Shown here piece after piece: positions 46,340 to 55,816 of a stretch of 64,000 bases of DNA. Every line of letters starts with the position of its first letter. Position 1 is the first letter of the stretch. The position numbers were made by a program, and so were the translations under genes. Source of the DNA: an uncultured Alphaproteobacteria bacterium (GTDB taxonomy: Bacteria > Pseudomonadota > Alphaproteobacteria > UBA11222); assembly GCA_947258435.1 (NCBI GenBank), contig CAMYID010000016.1:1-64000 (forward strand), given 5' to 3'. Under the pieces are notes generated by a model, which was given only the letters and a program-made list of their open reading frames with translations, did not search any database and was not told the origin of the DNA.

Positions 46340-47350
46340 TTATCGTTGATCGCCGAAGGTGAAGAAGGTCTGCAGGGCCAGCATTACCCGGTCCAGCAGA
46401 AAGCCAATAATGCCAATCGTGAAGACCGCCACCATGATCCGGCCGAGCGAATGGGAACTGCCATTCTGGAACTCGTCCCAGACGAATTTGCCCAGCCCCG
46501 GATTCTGCGCCAGCATTTCAGCCGCAATCAGCACCATCCAGCCAACGCCCAAAGACAGCCGCAAGCCGGTAAAGATAAGCGGCAGGGCCGATGGCAGCAC
46601 GAGCTTGAAGATCTTGGTGCGGGTCTTCAGCCGCAGAACCTTGCCGACATTCACAAGATCCTTGTCGATGGATGCCACACCCAGCGCGGTGTTGATGAGC
46701 GTCGGCCACAGCGAACACAGGGTCACGGTAATCGCCGAAGTCAGAAAGGATTTCTCAAAGAAAGGGTCGGGGCTGACGTAAAGCGCGCTGACCAGGATCG
46801 TCACGATCGGCAGCCAGGCCAGCGGCGAGACCGGTTTGAACACCTGTATCAGCGGATTGAACGCCGCATTGGCCGTACTGCTCAGCCCGCAAAGAATCCC
46901 CAACGGGACCGCCACGATCGTTGCCAGCAGGAACCCCATAAAGACCGTCTTCAGGCTTGTAAAAATCTGGTCGATATAGGTCGGCTTACCGGTATAGCCG
47001 CGGATCTTGACCTCGGCATCGGGATTTTTGGCAAGCTTTTTACGGTTGCGTTCCTCCTGCCGTTCATAAAAGGCATCCGCCTTTTCGCGCTGCGCGACGT
47101 GATCGTCCCACAACCCGACAGCCTCCTCCCAGACCTGCACCGGCCCCGGAATGGTCCCAAGGCTTGTTTCGATCTGCTGCGACACCTGCGCCCACACAAG
47201 AAGAAATGCCAGGATCGCCGCCAGCGGTATGCCGATGCCCCGCAGCGCTGCCCGCGCCAGCGTCGAAGGGCTTTCGCGCATCAGGGCCGGCAATGGATTG
47301 AAACGCGCCAGACCGGCTGCGAAAGAGGCATTCGACGAAATACTACTCAT
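46340..47350 (-). CDS. nrtB: Nitrate ABC transporter permease
   Basis: A 336-residue BPD-type permease. It has an N-terminal helix, a long charged insert (residues 80-140, [21 protein letters not shown]) on the periplasmic side, and a C-terminal set of about five helices. The EAA-type loop is [17 protein letters not shown], with [10 protein letters not shown] just before. It forms the membrane channel for nitrate together with the fused ATPase 17 bases downstream. GGAGAA precedes ATG 47350. Confidence 0.92.
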   Translation of the reverse strand: MSSISSNASFAAGLARFNPLPALMRESPSTLARAALRGIGIPLAAILAFLLVWAQVSQQIETSLGTIPGPVQVWEEAVGLWDDHVAQREKADAFYERQEERNRKKLAKNPDAEVKIRGYTGKPTYIDQIFTSLKTVFMGFLLATIVAVPLGILCGLSSTANAAFNPLIQVFKPVSPLAWLPIVTILVSALYVSPDPFFEKSFLTSAITVTLCSLWPTLINTALGVASIDKDLVNVGKVLRLKTRTKIFKLVLPSALPLIFTGLRLSLGVGWMVLIAAEMLAQNPGLGKFVWDEFQNGSSHSLGRIMVAVFTIGIIGFLLDRVMLALQTFFTFGDQR

Positions 47351-47411
47351 GTCAGTTCTCCGTTTGGGGAAATGCGGGCTGCGGTGCCATCGCGCCGCAG
47401 CCCGGCATTGC

Positions 47412-48824
47412 CTACTGCTTAACCACCTCGGACGCGGCAATGACCTCACCGCTCTTCAGCCCGATCGGAAAGCTGTCGAGATAGGCATTGGGTTTGCGGC
47501 CATCGAACGTAATCTCGTCGATGAACTCGCTTTGGGGCGCGCGATAGCCATCGGCATCCCAGGGAAAGTCCGCTTCATTCGCAAGCCCGTCATCGACCAG
47601 CGCGCGCGCTGCTTTCAGATAAAGGTCGGGACGGTAGACTTTCCGGGCAATCTCGTCATACCAGCTATCGGGTTTGGTTTCGGCGATCTGCCCCCAACGG
47701 CGCATCTGGGTCAGATACCAGACCGCATCGCTGTAATAGGGATAGGTCGCGTTGTAGCGGAAGAACACATTGAAATCAGGCAAGGGCCGCTTGTCGCCCT
47801 TCTCATATTCAAAAGTGCCGGTCATGCTGTTGGCGATGACTTCGCGGTCAGCGCCGACATATTCGCTGCGCGACAGGATCGTGACCGCTTCCTCGCGATT
47901 TGCGCCGTCATTTTCGTCCAGCCAGATCGCAGCACGGATCATCGCCTTGGTCATGGCAACCAGCGTATTGGGATGTTCATCCGCCCACTGCTTGCTGACA
48001 CCGAACACCTTTTCGGGATTGTTCTTCCAGATTTCATAATCGGTGATGACGGGTACACCGATCCCTTTGAAGACCGCCTGCTGATTCCACGGCTCGCCCA
48101 CGCAATAGCCATAGATCGTACCCGCCTCCATGGTTGCGGGCATCTGCGGCGGCGGGGTCACAGACAGCAGTGCCTCGGCCCTGATCTGCCCGGTGATGTC
48201 GGCCGGCGAATAGAATCCGGGATGAATGCCGCCCGCCGCAAGCCAGTAGCGCAGCTCGTAATTATGGGTCGAGACGGGAAAGACCATGCCCATATTGAAA
48301 GGCTTGCCTTCCGCACGATAACGTTCGACAACCGGCTTGAGATACTGCGCGCCGATCGGATGCACAGGCTTGCCATCCGCATGCGGAACATACTGTTTCA
48401 TTTCCTCCCAGACAGCGTTGGAGACGGTGATACCGTTACCGTTGAGGTCCATGCTGAAGGGGGTGATGATATGCGCCTGGGTACCAAACCCGATGGTTGC
48501 ACCCAAAGGCTGACCGGCCAGCATATGCGCGCCGTCCAGTTCTCCATCGATCACCCGGTCAAGCAGCACCTTCCAGTTGGCCTGCACCTCAAGCGTGACA
48601 TACAGCCCTTCATCCTCGAAATAGCCTTTCTCATAGGCAATCGCGAGGGGCGCCATATCGGTCAGCTTGATGAAGCCGAATTTAAGCTCGTCTTTCTCAA
48701 GCTCCTGCGCCGTTGCCGGCCCGGCTGACAGCCCGATGAAGGCCGTCGCTCCCAGCGCTGCCACGGAAAGCCCCCGCGCAGCCCTGCAAACTGTTCTGCT
48801 CAGTCTAAAAATACGCTGTTTCAT
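47412..48824 (-). CDS. nrtA: Nitrate-binding periplasmic protein NrtA
   Basis: A 470-residue solute-binding protein with a signal peptide ([22 protein letters not shown]). The domain order matches NrtA/Cmp[27 protein letters not shown] near the start, [17 protein letters not shown], and [16 protein letters not shown] around residue 255. No lipoprotein Cys is visible after the signal, so it may be a free periplasmic protein. It delivers nitrate to NrtB. Comparison with NasS (55808) shows the same fold without export signal in NasS. Confidence 0.92.
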   Translation of the reverse strand: MKQRIFRLSRTVCRAARGLSVAALGATAFIGLSAGPATAQELEKDELKFGFIKLTDMAPLAIAYEKGYFEDEGLYVTLEVQANWKVLLDRVIDGELDGAHMLAGQPLGATIGFGTQAHIITPFSMDLNGNGITVSNAVWEEMKQYVPHADGKPVHPIGAQYLKPVVERYRAEGKPFNMGMVFPVSTHNYELRYWLAAGGIHPGFYSPADITGQIRAEALLSVTPPPQMPATMEAGTIYGYCVGEPWNQQAVFKGIGVPVITDYEIWKNNPEKVFGVSKQWADEHPNTLVAMTKAMIRAAIWLDENDGANREEAVTILSRSEYVGADREVIANSMTGTFEYEKGDKRPLPDFNVFFRYNATYPYYSDAVWYLTQMRRWGQIAETKPDSWYDEIARKVYRPDLYLKAARALVDDGLANEADFPWDADGYRAPQSEFIDEITFDGRKPNAYLDSFPIGLKSGEVIAASEVVKQ

Positions 48825-48862
48825 AGCAATTCCCTGTTCAAAAATTCGTAACGGCCAGGCAT

Positions 48863-50122
48863 TCAGATTCTGGCGATGAAAGTCATCCAGATCCTGTCGG
48901 TATCGGTCAGACCGAAGACCGGCCGGCCGGCTTCGTAAAATGCGCCTTTGAGTTCGGCTGTATAACGCTTACGGAATGTTTTTCTGGCAAGCAGGTTGAC
49001 TTCATCGCCAAGGTCGGCACCGCCGCTATCGCCCTCAAACATGTGATAGGCACCAAGCAACCTGACCCCCATGAACTGTCCCGACAGCGAGACATAGCCA
49101 TCGGCCAGACCCGACACAGGTGTCACCAGAAACTTGTCAGCCCAGCCATTGAATTTGTGGCCGGTGGCAAGCGGGGTCTGCAATGCGGTCGTACCATCAC
49201 CGCTCAGCACTTCATAACCTGCCTTGGCGGTAATCCCTTTGGCCTTCAGCCCCAGTTCTGCATGATAGTAGTCATGATCGAAGCCCGCCGGATTGCTGTT
49301 GAAATCCGACTGATGCGCATATTCGCCGCTATAAAGCAGCGTAACGTCATCATTGAGCCTGTGTTTGCCGACAGCGCGCAGGCCATAGGTCTGCGTCGAC
49401 AGTGCAAGCAGATTGTCATAGTCGAGCAGATAGGCGTAGCCGGTGATCTTGGCCGGCGACCAGCCGCTATAGCTCACATTGAAGATGTGCGATGTCATCT
49501 CATGATCGCCCATCGGTGAGTCGCTGCCAAAGATGCGGTTCACATTATCGATAAAGATATAGGTCGCGCCGATATCCTTCAGCGACTGGTTGTCAATCCG
49601 CAATGCATCGAATGTCTGCTCGTTCTGGCGGAAACCGACATTGCCGATGAAGCGGTCATTATCGAGTTTTATACGCTGCCGGCCCGCGGTTATCCTTGTT
49701 TGGGGCAGTCCGGTAAAATCGATAAATGCCCGATTGATTTCCGTTTCATCGGGATCGGCGACAACAGGAAAACGTACTTTGCCATTTGTCGTGCTGTTAT
49801 AGTCATCGTCCCCGATATCGCGGATATCTTCCGCCTCGATCATGGCCGAAAAGCCTTCGAACCGGCCGGTATGATAGCCAAGCCGCGAACGCAAGGTGGA
49901 AGCGCGCGCATCTTCCGGCAAACCGGACTGATCCGCCATTTCATAGCGATAGCGGAAATTCGCGCTGAATTTTCCACCGGTTAGCGCAGCTTCAAAACTA
50001 TCGATTTTGCTGCTGCCCGCATCGGCACGCGCCGCGGGTGCAGCGCTCATCAACATCAGAAGTAAAAATATGGCGCCACCCGTCAAACGGGAGAAGCCGG
50101 TTGGGATTGTTCTGCTTTCCAT
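48863..50122 (-). CDS. Outer-membrane porin of the alginate-export family
   Basis: A 419-residue exported beta-barrel. The signal peptide ([19 protein letters not shown]) is followed by a barrel with [37 protein letters not shown] and [23 protein letters not shown] blocks typical of Alginate_exp porins, ending in WMTFIARI. Located between nasA and nrtA, it probably lets nitrate or nitrite cross the outer membrane (inference from context). ATG 50122 is preceded by GAGGT. The 83-base gap to nasA has a GC hairpin (50170-50186) but no clear terminator. Confidence 0.82.
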   Translation of the reverse strand: MESRTIPTGFSRLTGGAIFLLLMLMSAAPAARADAGSSKIDSFEAALTGGKFSANFRYRYEMADQSGLPEDARASTLRSRLGYHTGRFEGFSAMIEAEDIRDIGDDDYNSTTNGKVRFPVVADPDETEINRAFIDFTGLPQTRITAGRQRIKLDNDRFIGNVGFRQNEQTFDALRIDNQSLKDIGATYIFIDNVNRIFGSDSPMGDHEMTSHIFNVSYSGWSPAKITGYAYLLDYDNLLALSTQTYGLRAVGKHRLNDDVTLLYSGEYAHQSDFNSNPAGFDHDYYHAELGLKAKGITAKAGYEVLSGDGTTALQTPLATGHKFNGWADKFLVTPVSGLADGYVSLSGQFMGVRLLGAYHMFEGDSGGADLGDEVNLLARKTFRKRYTAELKGAFYEAGRPVFGLTDTDRIWMTFIARI

Positions 50123-50205
50123 ACAGCATACCTCAGCTCTGCTTGAGTAAATCCCTCCCGTATCGGCTGGCGGCCTGGACGCCGCTCTGTTTTTTGCCAG
50201 GATGT

Positions 50206-52905
50206 TCATGCGACGTTTTCCGCCGCTTGTTGGTCTTGTGAACTTTGGCGCGCTGATCTGATCAGCGCATTGATTTCGGGAATGCAGGAGCCGCAATTGG
50301 TCCCTGCCTGCAGGCAATCGCCAACCGCTGCGGCTGTCGCCAGGTCACGCTCGCGAATGGCCTTCTCGATCGCGAACTGCCCCACCCCGAAGCAGGAGCA
50401 GATCGTCGGCCCGATATCGTCCTGCCCGCTGATCGGCCGACCGGCGAGCAGATCGCGCCGTGCCTCCGCGGGTAGCGTTGTCCGGGAGAAAAGGCCCGAC
50501 AACCAGGCACGCGAAGGCAGATGATGGTCAGCCGCGACAAACAGGCAGGCAACCAGCCGGTCGCCGGCAACGCGCGCGAACCGGTATTGCTTACGGGCTG
50601 CATCGCAATAGCTGATCCATTCATCCTGTGTGGTCGCACCCGTGACCGCACGCGCCCACCCTTCCCAATCCCCCGGTTCGCGCAGACCGGCCAACTCGTA
50701 CCGGCAGAATGCGGCCCCTGCCGCACGGACCCAGTAATCGACTTGCGTAACCGCACTCGGCACAGCCACAGACGACAGCAGGAAACCGTGCCATTGCGGT
50801 GTAAAAGGCGCGATGCGCACAGGCGTTGCCTTTGATTCCGGCTGCCCGGATACAGGGTCCACGGCCGGTGCGACCAATGCATCGGTCCGGCCTTGCGCGG
50901 CGAATTGATCCGTCCAGTGAAATGGCACGAATATTTCGCCCGGACGCTGATCGGTTGTGAACGCCACCCGCGCGACCATCCGCCCCCATCCACTTTCCAA
51001 CTGCGCCAAAGCACCGTCCTCAAGCTGAAACCGCCCAGCGTCGAGCGGGTGGATCGCCACAAACGGCTCGACCGTATGTTGTGAAAGGCGCGGCGACTTC
51101 CCTGTCCGCGTCAGGCTGTGCCAGTGGTCGCGCACCCGGCCGGTATTCATTATCAGCGGAAACGCACCATCGGGCTTGTTTTCAGGCCCGCGCGGGCTGA
51201 CCGCTATGAACTGCGCCTTGCCGGACGGGGTATAGAACCGTCCATCGGCAAACAGCCGCTCGGTCCCCTTTCCGGTCGCCGCCGCGCGAACAGGCCACTG
51301 CACCGGCTGCAACCGGTCATAATCCTGCGCACTGAGCGCGCTCAGGCCGGACAGGTCGAAATCGCGACTGCCGTCATTTTCAAAGGCAGACAACGCCGCA
51401 TGCTCACGGAAAATGTCAGCCGCGCTCGGGAAGTCAAACGCATCACCGAAGCCCATACGGTTCGCAACATCGCAAATGATCTCCCAATCCGCCCGCGCCT
51501 CACCGGGGGCAGGCAGAAAGGCGCGCTGCCGGGATATGCGGCGCTCGGAATTAGTCACCGTGCCATCCTTTTCGCCCCAGGCAAGCGCGGGCAGCAGAAT
51601 ATCGGCATAGTGCGTTGTGTCGGTGCGCCGTATGCAATCGGACACCACAACAAACACATCGCCGCCAAGCGCTGCACGGACCGCACCGGCGTTAGGCAGG
51701 CTGACCGCCGGATTGGTCGCCATGACCCAGACCGCCTTCACCTGCCCGTCTGCCACCGCATCAAACAGCTCCACCGCCCGTAGCCCCGGCTGCGCGGCAA
51801 GCTGTGTTGTCTGCCAGAAACGCGCGACCTTCTCGCGGTGATCGGGGTTTGCAAAGTCCATATGCGCGGCAAGCTGATTGGCAAGGCCGCCCACTTCCCG
51901 CCCGCCCATGGCATTGGGTTGTCCGGTGAGCGAAAACGGGCCGCATCCCGGCTTGCCGATCCGCCCGGTCAGCAGATGACAATTCAGGATGGCATTGACC
52001 TTGTCGGTACCGCTGCTCGACTGATTGATGCCCTGGGAATAAAGCGTCAGCGTTTGCGGGTGATCGCGGAACAGCTCGAAGAACCGGCGGACATCGCTCA
52101 CACGCAGACCGCAGGCTTTGGCAATCGCGGCCAGATCACCATCAGCCGCTCCCCCTGCCCGCGCCAAAGCATCTGCCAACCCTTCGGTATGGTTTTCGAC
52201 AAATGCCGCGTCCATGCAGCCCTCGCCATGGAGCCACGCCAAAAGCCCGTTGAACAGATGCGCGTCGCTACCCGATCGCAAGGGCAGATGCAGATCCGCA
52301 ATGTCGCAACTCTGCGTCCGGCGCGGGTCGATCACCACAACTTTGGTGCCATGTCGGGCGCGCGCGGCAACGATCCGCTGATACAGCACCGGGTGGCACC
52401 AGGCCGCATTCGACCCGATCAGGACGATCAGCGATGCCTGCTCGAAATCCGCATAGGCGTTTGGCACCGTATCGCTGCCGAAGGCGCGTTTGTGGCCGGC
52501 AACGCTTGAGGACATGCACAAGCGTGAATTTGTGTCGATATTGCCGCTGCCGATAAAGCCCTTCATCAGCTTGTTGGCGACATAGTAATCTTCGGTCAGC
52601 AACTGACCCGACACATAGAAGGCAACCGAATCCGGTCCGTGTGCGGCAATAATCTCGCTAAAACGCGTTGCCACAAGATCAAGCGCTGTGTCCCAGCTTG
52701 TGCGCTGCCCGTCAATTTCGGGATAAAGCAGCCGCCCGTCGAGATCCGTCGTCTCCCCCAGCGCGGAACCTTTCGAGCAGAGCCGCCCGAAATTTGCCGG
52801 ATGTGCCGGATCGCCCGCAATCTCCACCGTACCGTCTGTGACCCGCGCACGGATACCGCATCCAACGCCACAATAGGGGCATGTCGTCGCAATGGATTCG
52901 GTCAT
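50206..52905 (-). CDS. nasA: Assimilatory nitrate reductase catalytic subunit
   Basis: An 899-residue molybdopterin oxidoreductase that reduces nitrate to nitrite. The N-terminal [4Fe-4S] motif is CPYCGVGCG...LCSKG. The Mo-bis-MGD ligand Cys lies in TNSRLCMSSSVAGH. A C-terminal BFD-type [2Fe-2S] module (CSCFGVGQFAIEKA...CGSCIPEI) is fused, so ferredoxin- or NADH-linked electrons may enter there. ATG 52905 shares one base with the nirD stop (TGATG). A perfect 9-base-arm palindrome lies within its 3' end at 50250-50268. Confidence 0.96.
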   Translation of the reverse strand: MTESIATTCPYCGVGCGIRARVTDGTVEIAGDPAHPANFGRLCSKGSALGETTDLDGRLLYPEIDGQRTSWDTALDLVATRFSEIIAAHGPDSVAFYVSGQLLTEDYYVANKLMKGFIGSGNIDTNSRLCMSSSVAGHKRAFGSDTVPNAYADFEQASLIVLIGSNAAWCHPVLYQRIVAARARHGTKVVVIDPRRTQSCDIADLHLPLRSGSDAHLFNGLLAWLHGEGCMDAAFVENHTEGLADALARAGGAADGDLAAIAKACGLRVSDVRRFFELFRDHPQTLTLYSQGINQSSSGTDKVNAILNCHLLTGRIGKPGCGPFSLTGQPNAMGGREVGGLANQLAAHMDFANPDHREKVARFWQTTQLAAQPGLRAVELFDAVADGQVKAVWVMATNPAVSLPNAGAVRAALGGDVFVVVSDCIRRTDTTHYADILLPALAWGEKDGTVTNSERRISRQRAFLPAPGEARADWEIICDVANRMGFGDAFDFPSAADIFREHAALSAFENDGSRDFDLSGLSALSAQDYDRLQPVQWPVRAAATGKGTERLFADGRFYTPSGKAQFIAVSPRGPENKPDGAFPLIMNTGRVRDHWHSLTRTGKSPRLSQHTVEPFVAIHPLDAGRFQLEDGALAQLESGWGRMVARVAFTTDQRPGEIFVPFHWTDQFAAQGRTDALVAPAVDPVSGQPESKATPVRIAPFTPQWHGFLLSSVAVPSAVTQVDYWVRAAGAAFCRYELAGLREPGDWEGWARAVTGATTQDEWISYCDAARKQYRFARVAGDRLVACLFVAADHHLPSRAWLSGLFSRTTLPAEARRDLLAGRPISGQDDIGPTICSCFGVGQFAIEKAIRERDLATAAAVGDCLQAGTNCGSCIPEINALIRSARQSSQDQQAAENVA

Positions 52906-53243
52906 CAGCCAACCGCCCGGGATACCGGTTTCGCAGCGATTTGCAGATAGATACCGCCCCCTTCGAGCTTGACCGGATAGGTTCGCACACACCCTTCATC
53001 GGGCGCGACAGCTTCCCCCGTTGTCAGGCCGATCTTCCAGTTATGCAGCGGGCAGGTCACCGACTTGTCATGCACGATGCCTTGCGATAGTGGCCCCTCC
53101 TTGTGGGGACAGCGGTCATCCAGCGCGAATATCTCATCCGCTTTGGTGCGGAACAGGGCGATATCGCCCGCCCCTGTCCGGACAACGCGCGCACCCAGCA
53201 CGGGAACATCTTCCAGCGTGCCGACCTTCAGCCAGTCGCTCAT
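52905..53243 (-). CDS. nirD: Nitrite reductase small subunit
   Basis: A 112-residue Rieske-type domain protein. The sequence ALDDRCPHKEGPLSQG and SVTCPLHNWKIGLTTGEAV matches NirD, including the two Cys-X-His pairs (CPH and CPLHN), so it could hold a [2Fe-2S] cluster, whereas many NirD proteins lack it. It pairs with NirB in NAD(P)H-dependent nitrite reduction to ammonium. Its start overlaps the nirB stop by 4 bases and its stop overlaps nasA. Confidence 0.95.
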   Translation of the reverse strand: MSDWLKVGTLEDVPVLGARVVRTGAGDIALFRTKADEIFALDDRCPHKEGPLSQGIVHDKSVTCPLHNWKIGLTTGEAVAPDEGCVRTYPVKLEGGGIYLQIAAKPVSRAVG

Positions 53244-55693
53244 ACGCTTTCCAGTTCGATAATGGGTTGAAATTCACGCGTGACTGTCTCGGTCGCCGAT
53301 GTCTCTGTGGCACGTTCCGCCCAAGGATCGTCCTGCGCATACTTCTGGGATTCCAGGAAACGGGCGTGAAGCTGCTTGCGGTTTTCCGCGTCCTCGACGA
53401 CCCGGTCCTTCACATGCGCCAGGCCAACGCGTTCGATCCAGGGGGCCGTGCGTTCCAGATAATGCGCTTCCTCGCGGTAAAGCTGCAGAAACGCACCGCA
53501 ATATTCCTTCACCTCTTCAGCGGTTTTGACCTTGCACAGCAGATCGGTGGCGCGCACCTTGACCCCGCCATTGCCCCCGACATGCAGCTCCCAGCCCGAT
53601 TCAACGGCAACAACGCCAAAATCCTTGATCGTCGCTTCCGCACAATTGCGCGGACAGCCCGATACCGCCATCTTGAATTTGTGCGGCGTCCAGGTGCCCC
53701 AGCTCATTTTTTCCAGGTCGACGCCCATGGCGGTGGAATCCTGCGTACCGAAACGGCACCATTCCGAACCAACGCAGGTCTTGACGGTTCGCAGCGCCTT
53801 GCCATAGGCATGGCCTGACACCATTCCTGCCTTGTTGAGGTCCCCCCACACGGCAGGCAATTGCTCCTTCCGCACACCCAGCAGATCGATCCGTTGTCCG
53901 CCGGTGACCTTGACGGTGGGGATATCATACTTGTCGGCCACATCCGCGATCGCGCGCAGCTCGGCCGGGGTGGTAACCCCGCCCCACATGCGCGGGACGA
54001 CCGAATAGGTGCCGTCTTTCTGGATATTTGCGTGGGCGCGTTCATTGATGAAACGCGACTGCTGATCGTCGCTGTACTCGCCCGGCCAGGCGCAGATCAG
54101 ATAATAGTTCAGCGCCGGCCGGCAAACATGGCAGCCATCCGGGCTTTGCCAGTCGAGAAACTCGATCACCGCCGGTATCGATTTCAGGGACTGGGAAACA
54201 ATCGTCTGGCGCACCTCGTCATGGGTATGCTCCGTACACCCGCAAAGCGGCTTCTGTTTGGGTGAAGTCGAGTAATCGCCAACGATGCTGGCCAGAAGCT
54301 GCTCGACAAGCCCTGTGCAGGAGCCGCAGGAAGAGGACGCCTTCGTATGGGCGCGAACATCTTCAAGGGTGAACAGGTTTTTCTCGACAATCGCTGCGGA
54401 GATATCGCCCTTGCAGACGCCGTTGCAGCCGCAGATTTCCGCGTTGTCGGGCAACGCCGAAACCCGATCCTCGCCGCCTGTCCCGGAATCGCCCAGATGC
54501 GCCTGCCCGAACAGCACCGTATCGCGGAATTCCGAAATATCGCTGCTGTTGCGCATCAGATCGAAATACCAGGCGCCATCGCCAGTATCGCCGTAAAGCA
54601 CCGCCCCCAGAATTTTGTCCCCCTTCACGACCAGCTTCTTGTAGACGCTGTTATGGGGGTCGGAGAGGACGATTTCCTCGCTCCCCTCGGCGCTCAGGAA
54701 TTCACCGGCCGAAAACAGATCGATACCGGTGACCTTGAGCTTGGTCGAGGTCACCGAGCCCTGATAGCTGGCATAGCTGCGGCGGGCGAGGTGATTGGCG
54801 CAGACCTTGCCCTGCTCGAACAGAGGCGCGACAAGCCCGTAAGTCAGGCCGCGATGCTGCACACATTCGCCGACCGCATAGACCCGCGGATCGAATGTCT
54901 GCATGGTATCGCTGACGACCACACCGCGTTCGCAGTGAATGCCCGCCTTTTGCGCCAATGCGGTATTGGGCCGAATACCCACCGCCATGACGACGAGGTC
55001 GGCGGGAATTTCCTCGCCATCCTTGAAGCGCAACTTTTCGACACGACCGTCGCCGAGAATGGCCTCGGTCTCGGTGCTGAGGCGGAATTTCATGCCCCGC
55101 TCTTCCAGCGAACGCTGCAGCATGCCGCCCGCCGTCGCATCGAGCTGCCGTTCCATCAGGCTGTCCATCAGATGCACGACCGTGACATCCATGCCCTGCT
55201 TCATCAGCCCGTTCGCCGCCTCAAGCCCCAGAAGCCCGCCACCGATCACCACGGCATTCCTGTACTGACCTGCCGCATCGATCATCGCATCCACGTCATG
55301 AATATCGCGGAAGGTGATCACGCCGGGCAGATCATGTCCCGGCACAGGGATCACAAACGGATCGGATCCGGTCGCCAGCAGCACCCAGTCATACGGTTCG
55401 ACCGTTCCGTCGGATGCCACGATACGGTGGTTACGGCGGTCGATTTCGACGACCGTCTTGTTGGCATGAAGCGTAATATTATTTTCGGCATACCAGGCCA
55501 GGTCATTGACCATGATATCGTCAACCGTCTTCTCCCCCGCCAATACGGGTGAGAGCAGAATCCGATTGTAATTGCCGTAAGGCTCAGCCCCGAAGACAGT
55601 GATGTCGTACAGGTCTGGATTGAGTTTAAGCAGTTCCTCGACACAGCGCATTCCCGCCATGCCGTTGCCAATGACAACAAGCTTTTCGCGCAT
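53240..55693 (-). CDS. nirB: NAD(P)H-nitrite reductase large subunit
   Basis: An 817-residue flavoprotein reducing nitrite to ammonium. Domains in order: FAD/NAD-binding module (LVVIGNGMAGMRCVEELL, NAVVIGGGLLGLEAANG); BFD [2Fe-2S] module (CGCNGVCKGDIS and CGSCTG); siroheme/[4Fe-4S] domain with CVGSEWCRFGTQD and SGCPRNCAEATIKD giving the four cysteines; and a C-terminal helical cap. It follows the ANTAR RNA element, so its synthesis is the step under NasT control. ATG 55693 is preceded by GGAAGGGA. Confidence 0.96.
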   Translation of the reverse strand: MREKLVVIGNGMAGMRCVEELLKLNPDLYDITVFGAEPYGNYNRILLSPVLAGEKTVDDIMVNDLAWYAENNITLHANKTVVEIDRRNHRIVASDGTVEPYDWVLLATGSDPFVIPVPGHDLPGVITFRDIHDVDAMIDAAGQYRNAVVIGGGLLGLEAANGLMKQGMDVTVVHLMDSLMERQLDATAGGMLQRSLEERGMKFRLSTETEAILGDGRVEKLRFKDGEEIPADLVVMAVGIRPNTALAQKAGIHCERGVVVSDTMQTFDPRVYAVGECVQHRGLTYGLVAPLFEQGKVCANHLARRSYASYQGSVTSTKLKVTGIDLFSAGEFLSAEGSEEIVLSDPHNSVYKKLVVKGDKILGAVLYGDTGDGAWYFDLMRNSSDISEFRDTVLFGQAHLGDSGTGGEDRVSALPDNAEICGCNGVCKGDISAAIVEKNLFTLEDVRAHTKASSSCGSCTGLVEQLLASIVGDYSTSPKQKPLCGCTEHTHDEVRQTIVSQSLKSIPAVIEFLDWQSPDGCHVCRPALNYYLICAWPGEYSDDQQSRFINERAHANIQKDGTYSVVPRMWGGVTTPAELRAIADVADKYDIPTVKVTGGQRIDLLGVRKEQLPAVWGDLNKAGMVSGHAYGKALRTVKTCVGSEWCRFGTQDSTAMGVDLEKMSWGTWTPHKFKMAVSGCPRNCAEATIKDFGVVAVESGWELHVGGNGGVKVRATDLLCKVKTAEEVKEYCGAFLQLYREEAHYLERTAPWIERVGLAHVKDRVVEDAENRKQLHARFLESQKYAQDDPWAERATETSATETVTREFQPIIELESV

Positions 55694-55749
55694 CGGTCAT
55701 GTCCCTTCCGCAAGGTAAAGACAACCGCCTCAAACCCGCCTGATCCGGT

Positions 55750-55816
55750 CCCCATCGGTGGGGCCTGAGCGTGCGTAGTCTGAAGCGGGATAGATTTCCG
55801 ATGCCCGTCATTGGGC
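55750..55816 (-). promoter_or_regulatory. Dual hexaloop ANTAR-binding RNA element before nirB
   Basis: On the minus strand two short hairpins occur in order. P1 (55816-55803) is GCCC-AAUGAC-GGGC. P2 (55763-55750) is CCCC-ACCGAU-GGGG, extendable by two G-C pairs across one bulged A. Both loops are six bases, with A at position 1 and G at position 4, the hallmark of ANTAR target RNAs (established for NasR/EutV-type systems). P1 spans the nasS stop codon. The linker is 39 nt. The ANTAR protein NasT is encoded two genes upstream. No convincing downstream terminator stem was found, so how binding affects nirB expression is open. Confidence 0.75.

Noticed and set aside
47151-48728. A 525-codon open frame antisense to nrtA
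   Set aside because: Overlaps a gene with clear signal peptide and NrtA motifs; the antisense translation has no family features.
50170-50196. GC hairpin followed by TCTGTTTTTT on the plus strand, between nasA and the porin gene
   Set aside because: It looks like an intrinsic terminator only on the plus strand, where no gene reads into it. On the minus strand, which carries the operon, no T tract follows. Its six-base loop (GUCCAG on the minus strand) also lacks the ANTAR A1/G4 bases.
54347-55552. A 401-codon open frame antisense to nirB
   Set aside because: nirB is unmistakable; the antisense product has no recognisable domain.
55694-55749. Search for a classic terminator after hairpin P2 before nirB
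   Set aside because: The stretch is G-rich with no complementary arm and only UCUUU as a U run, so I do not call a terminator; this leaves the NasT mechanism open.
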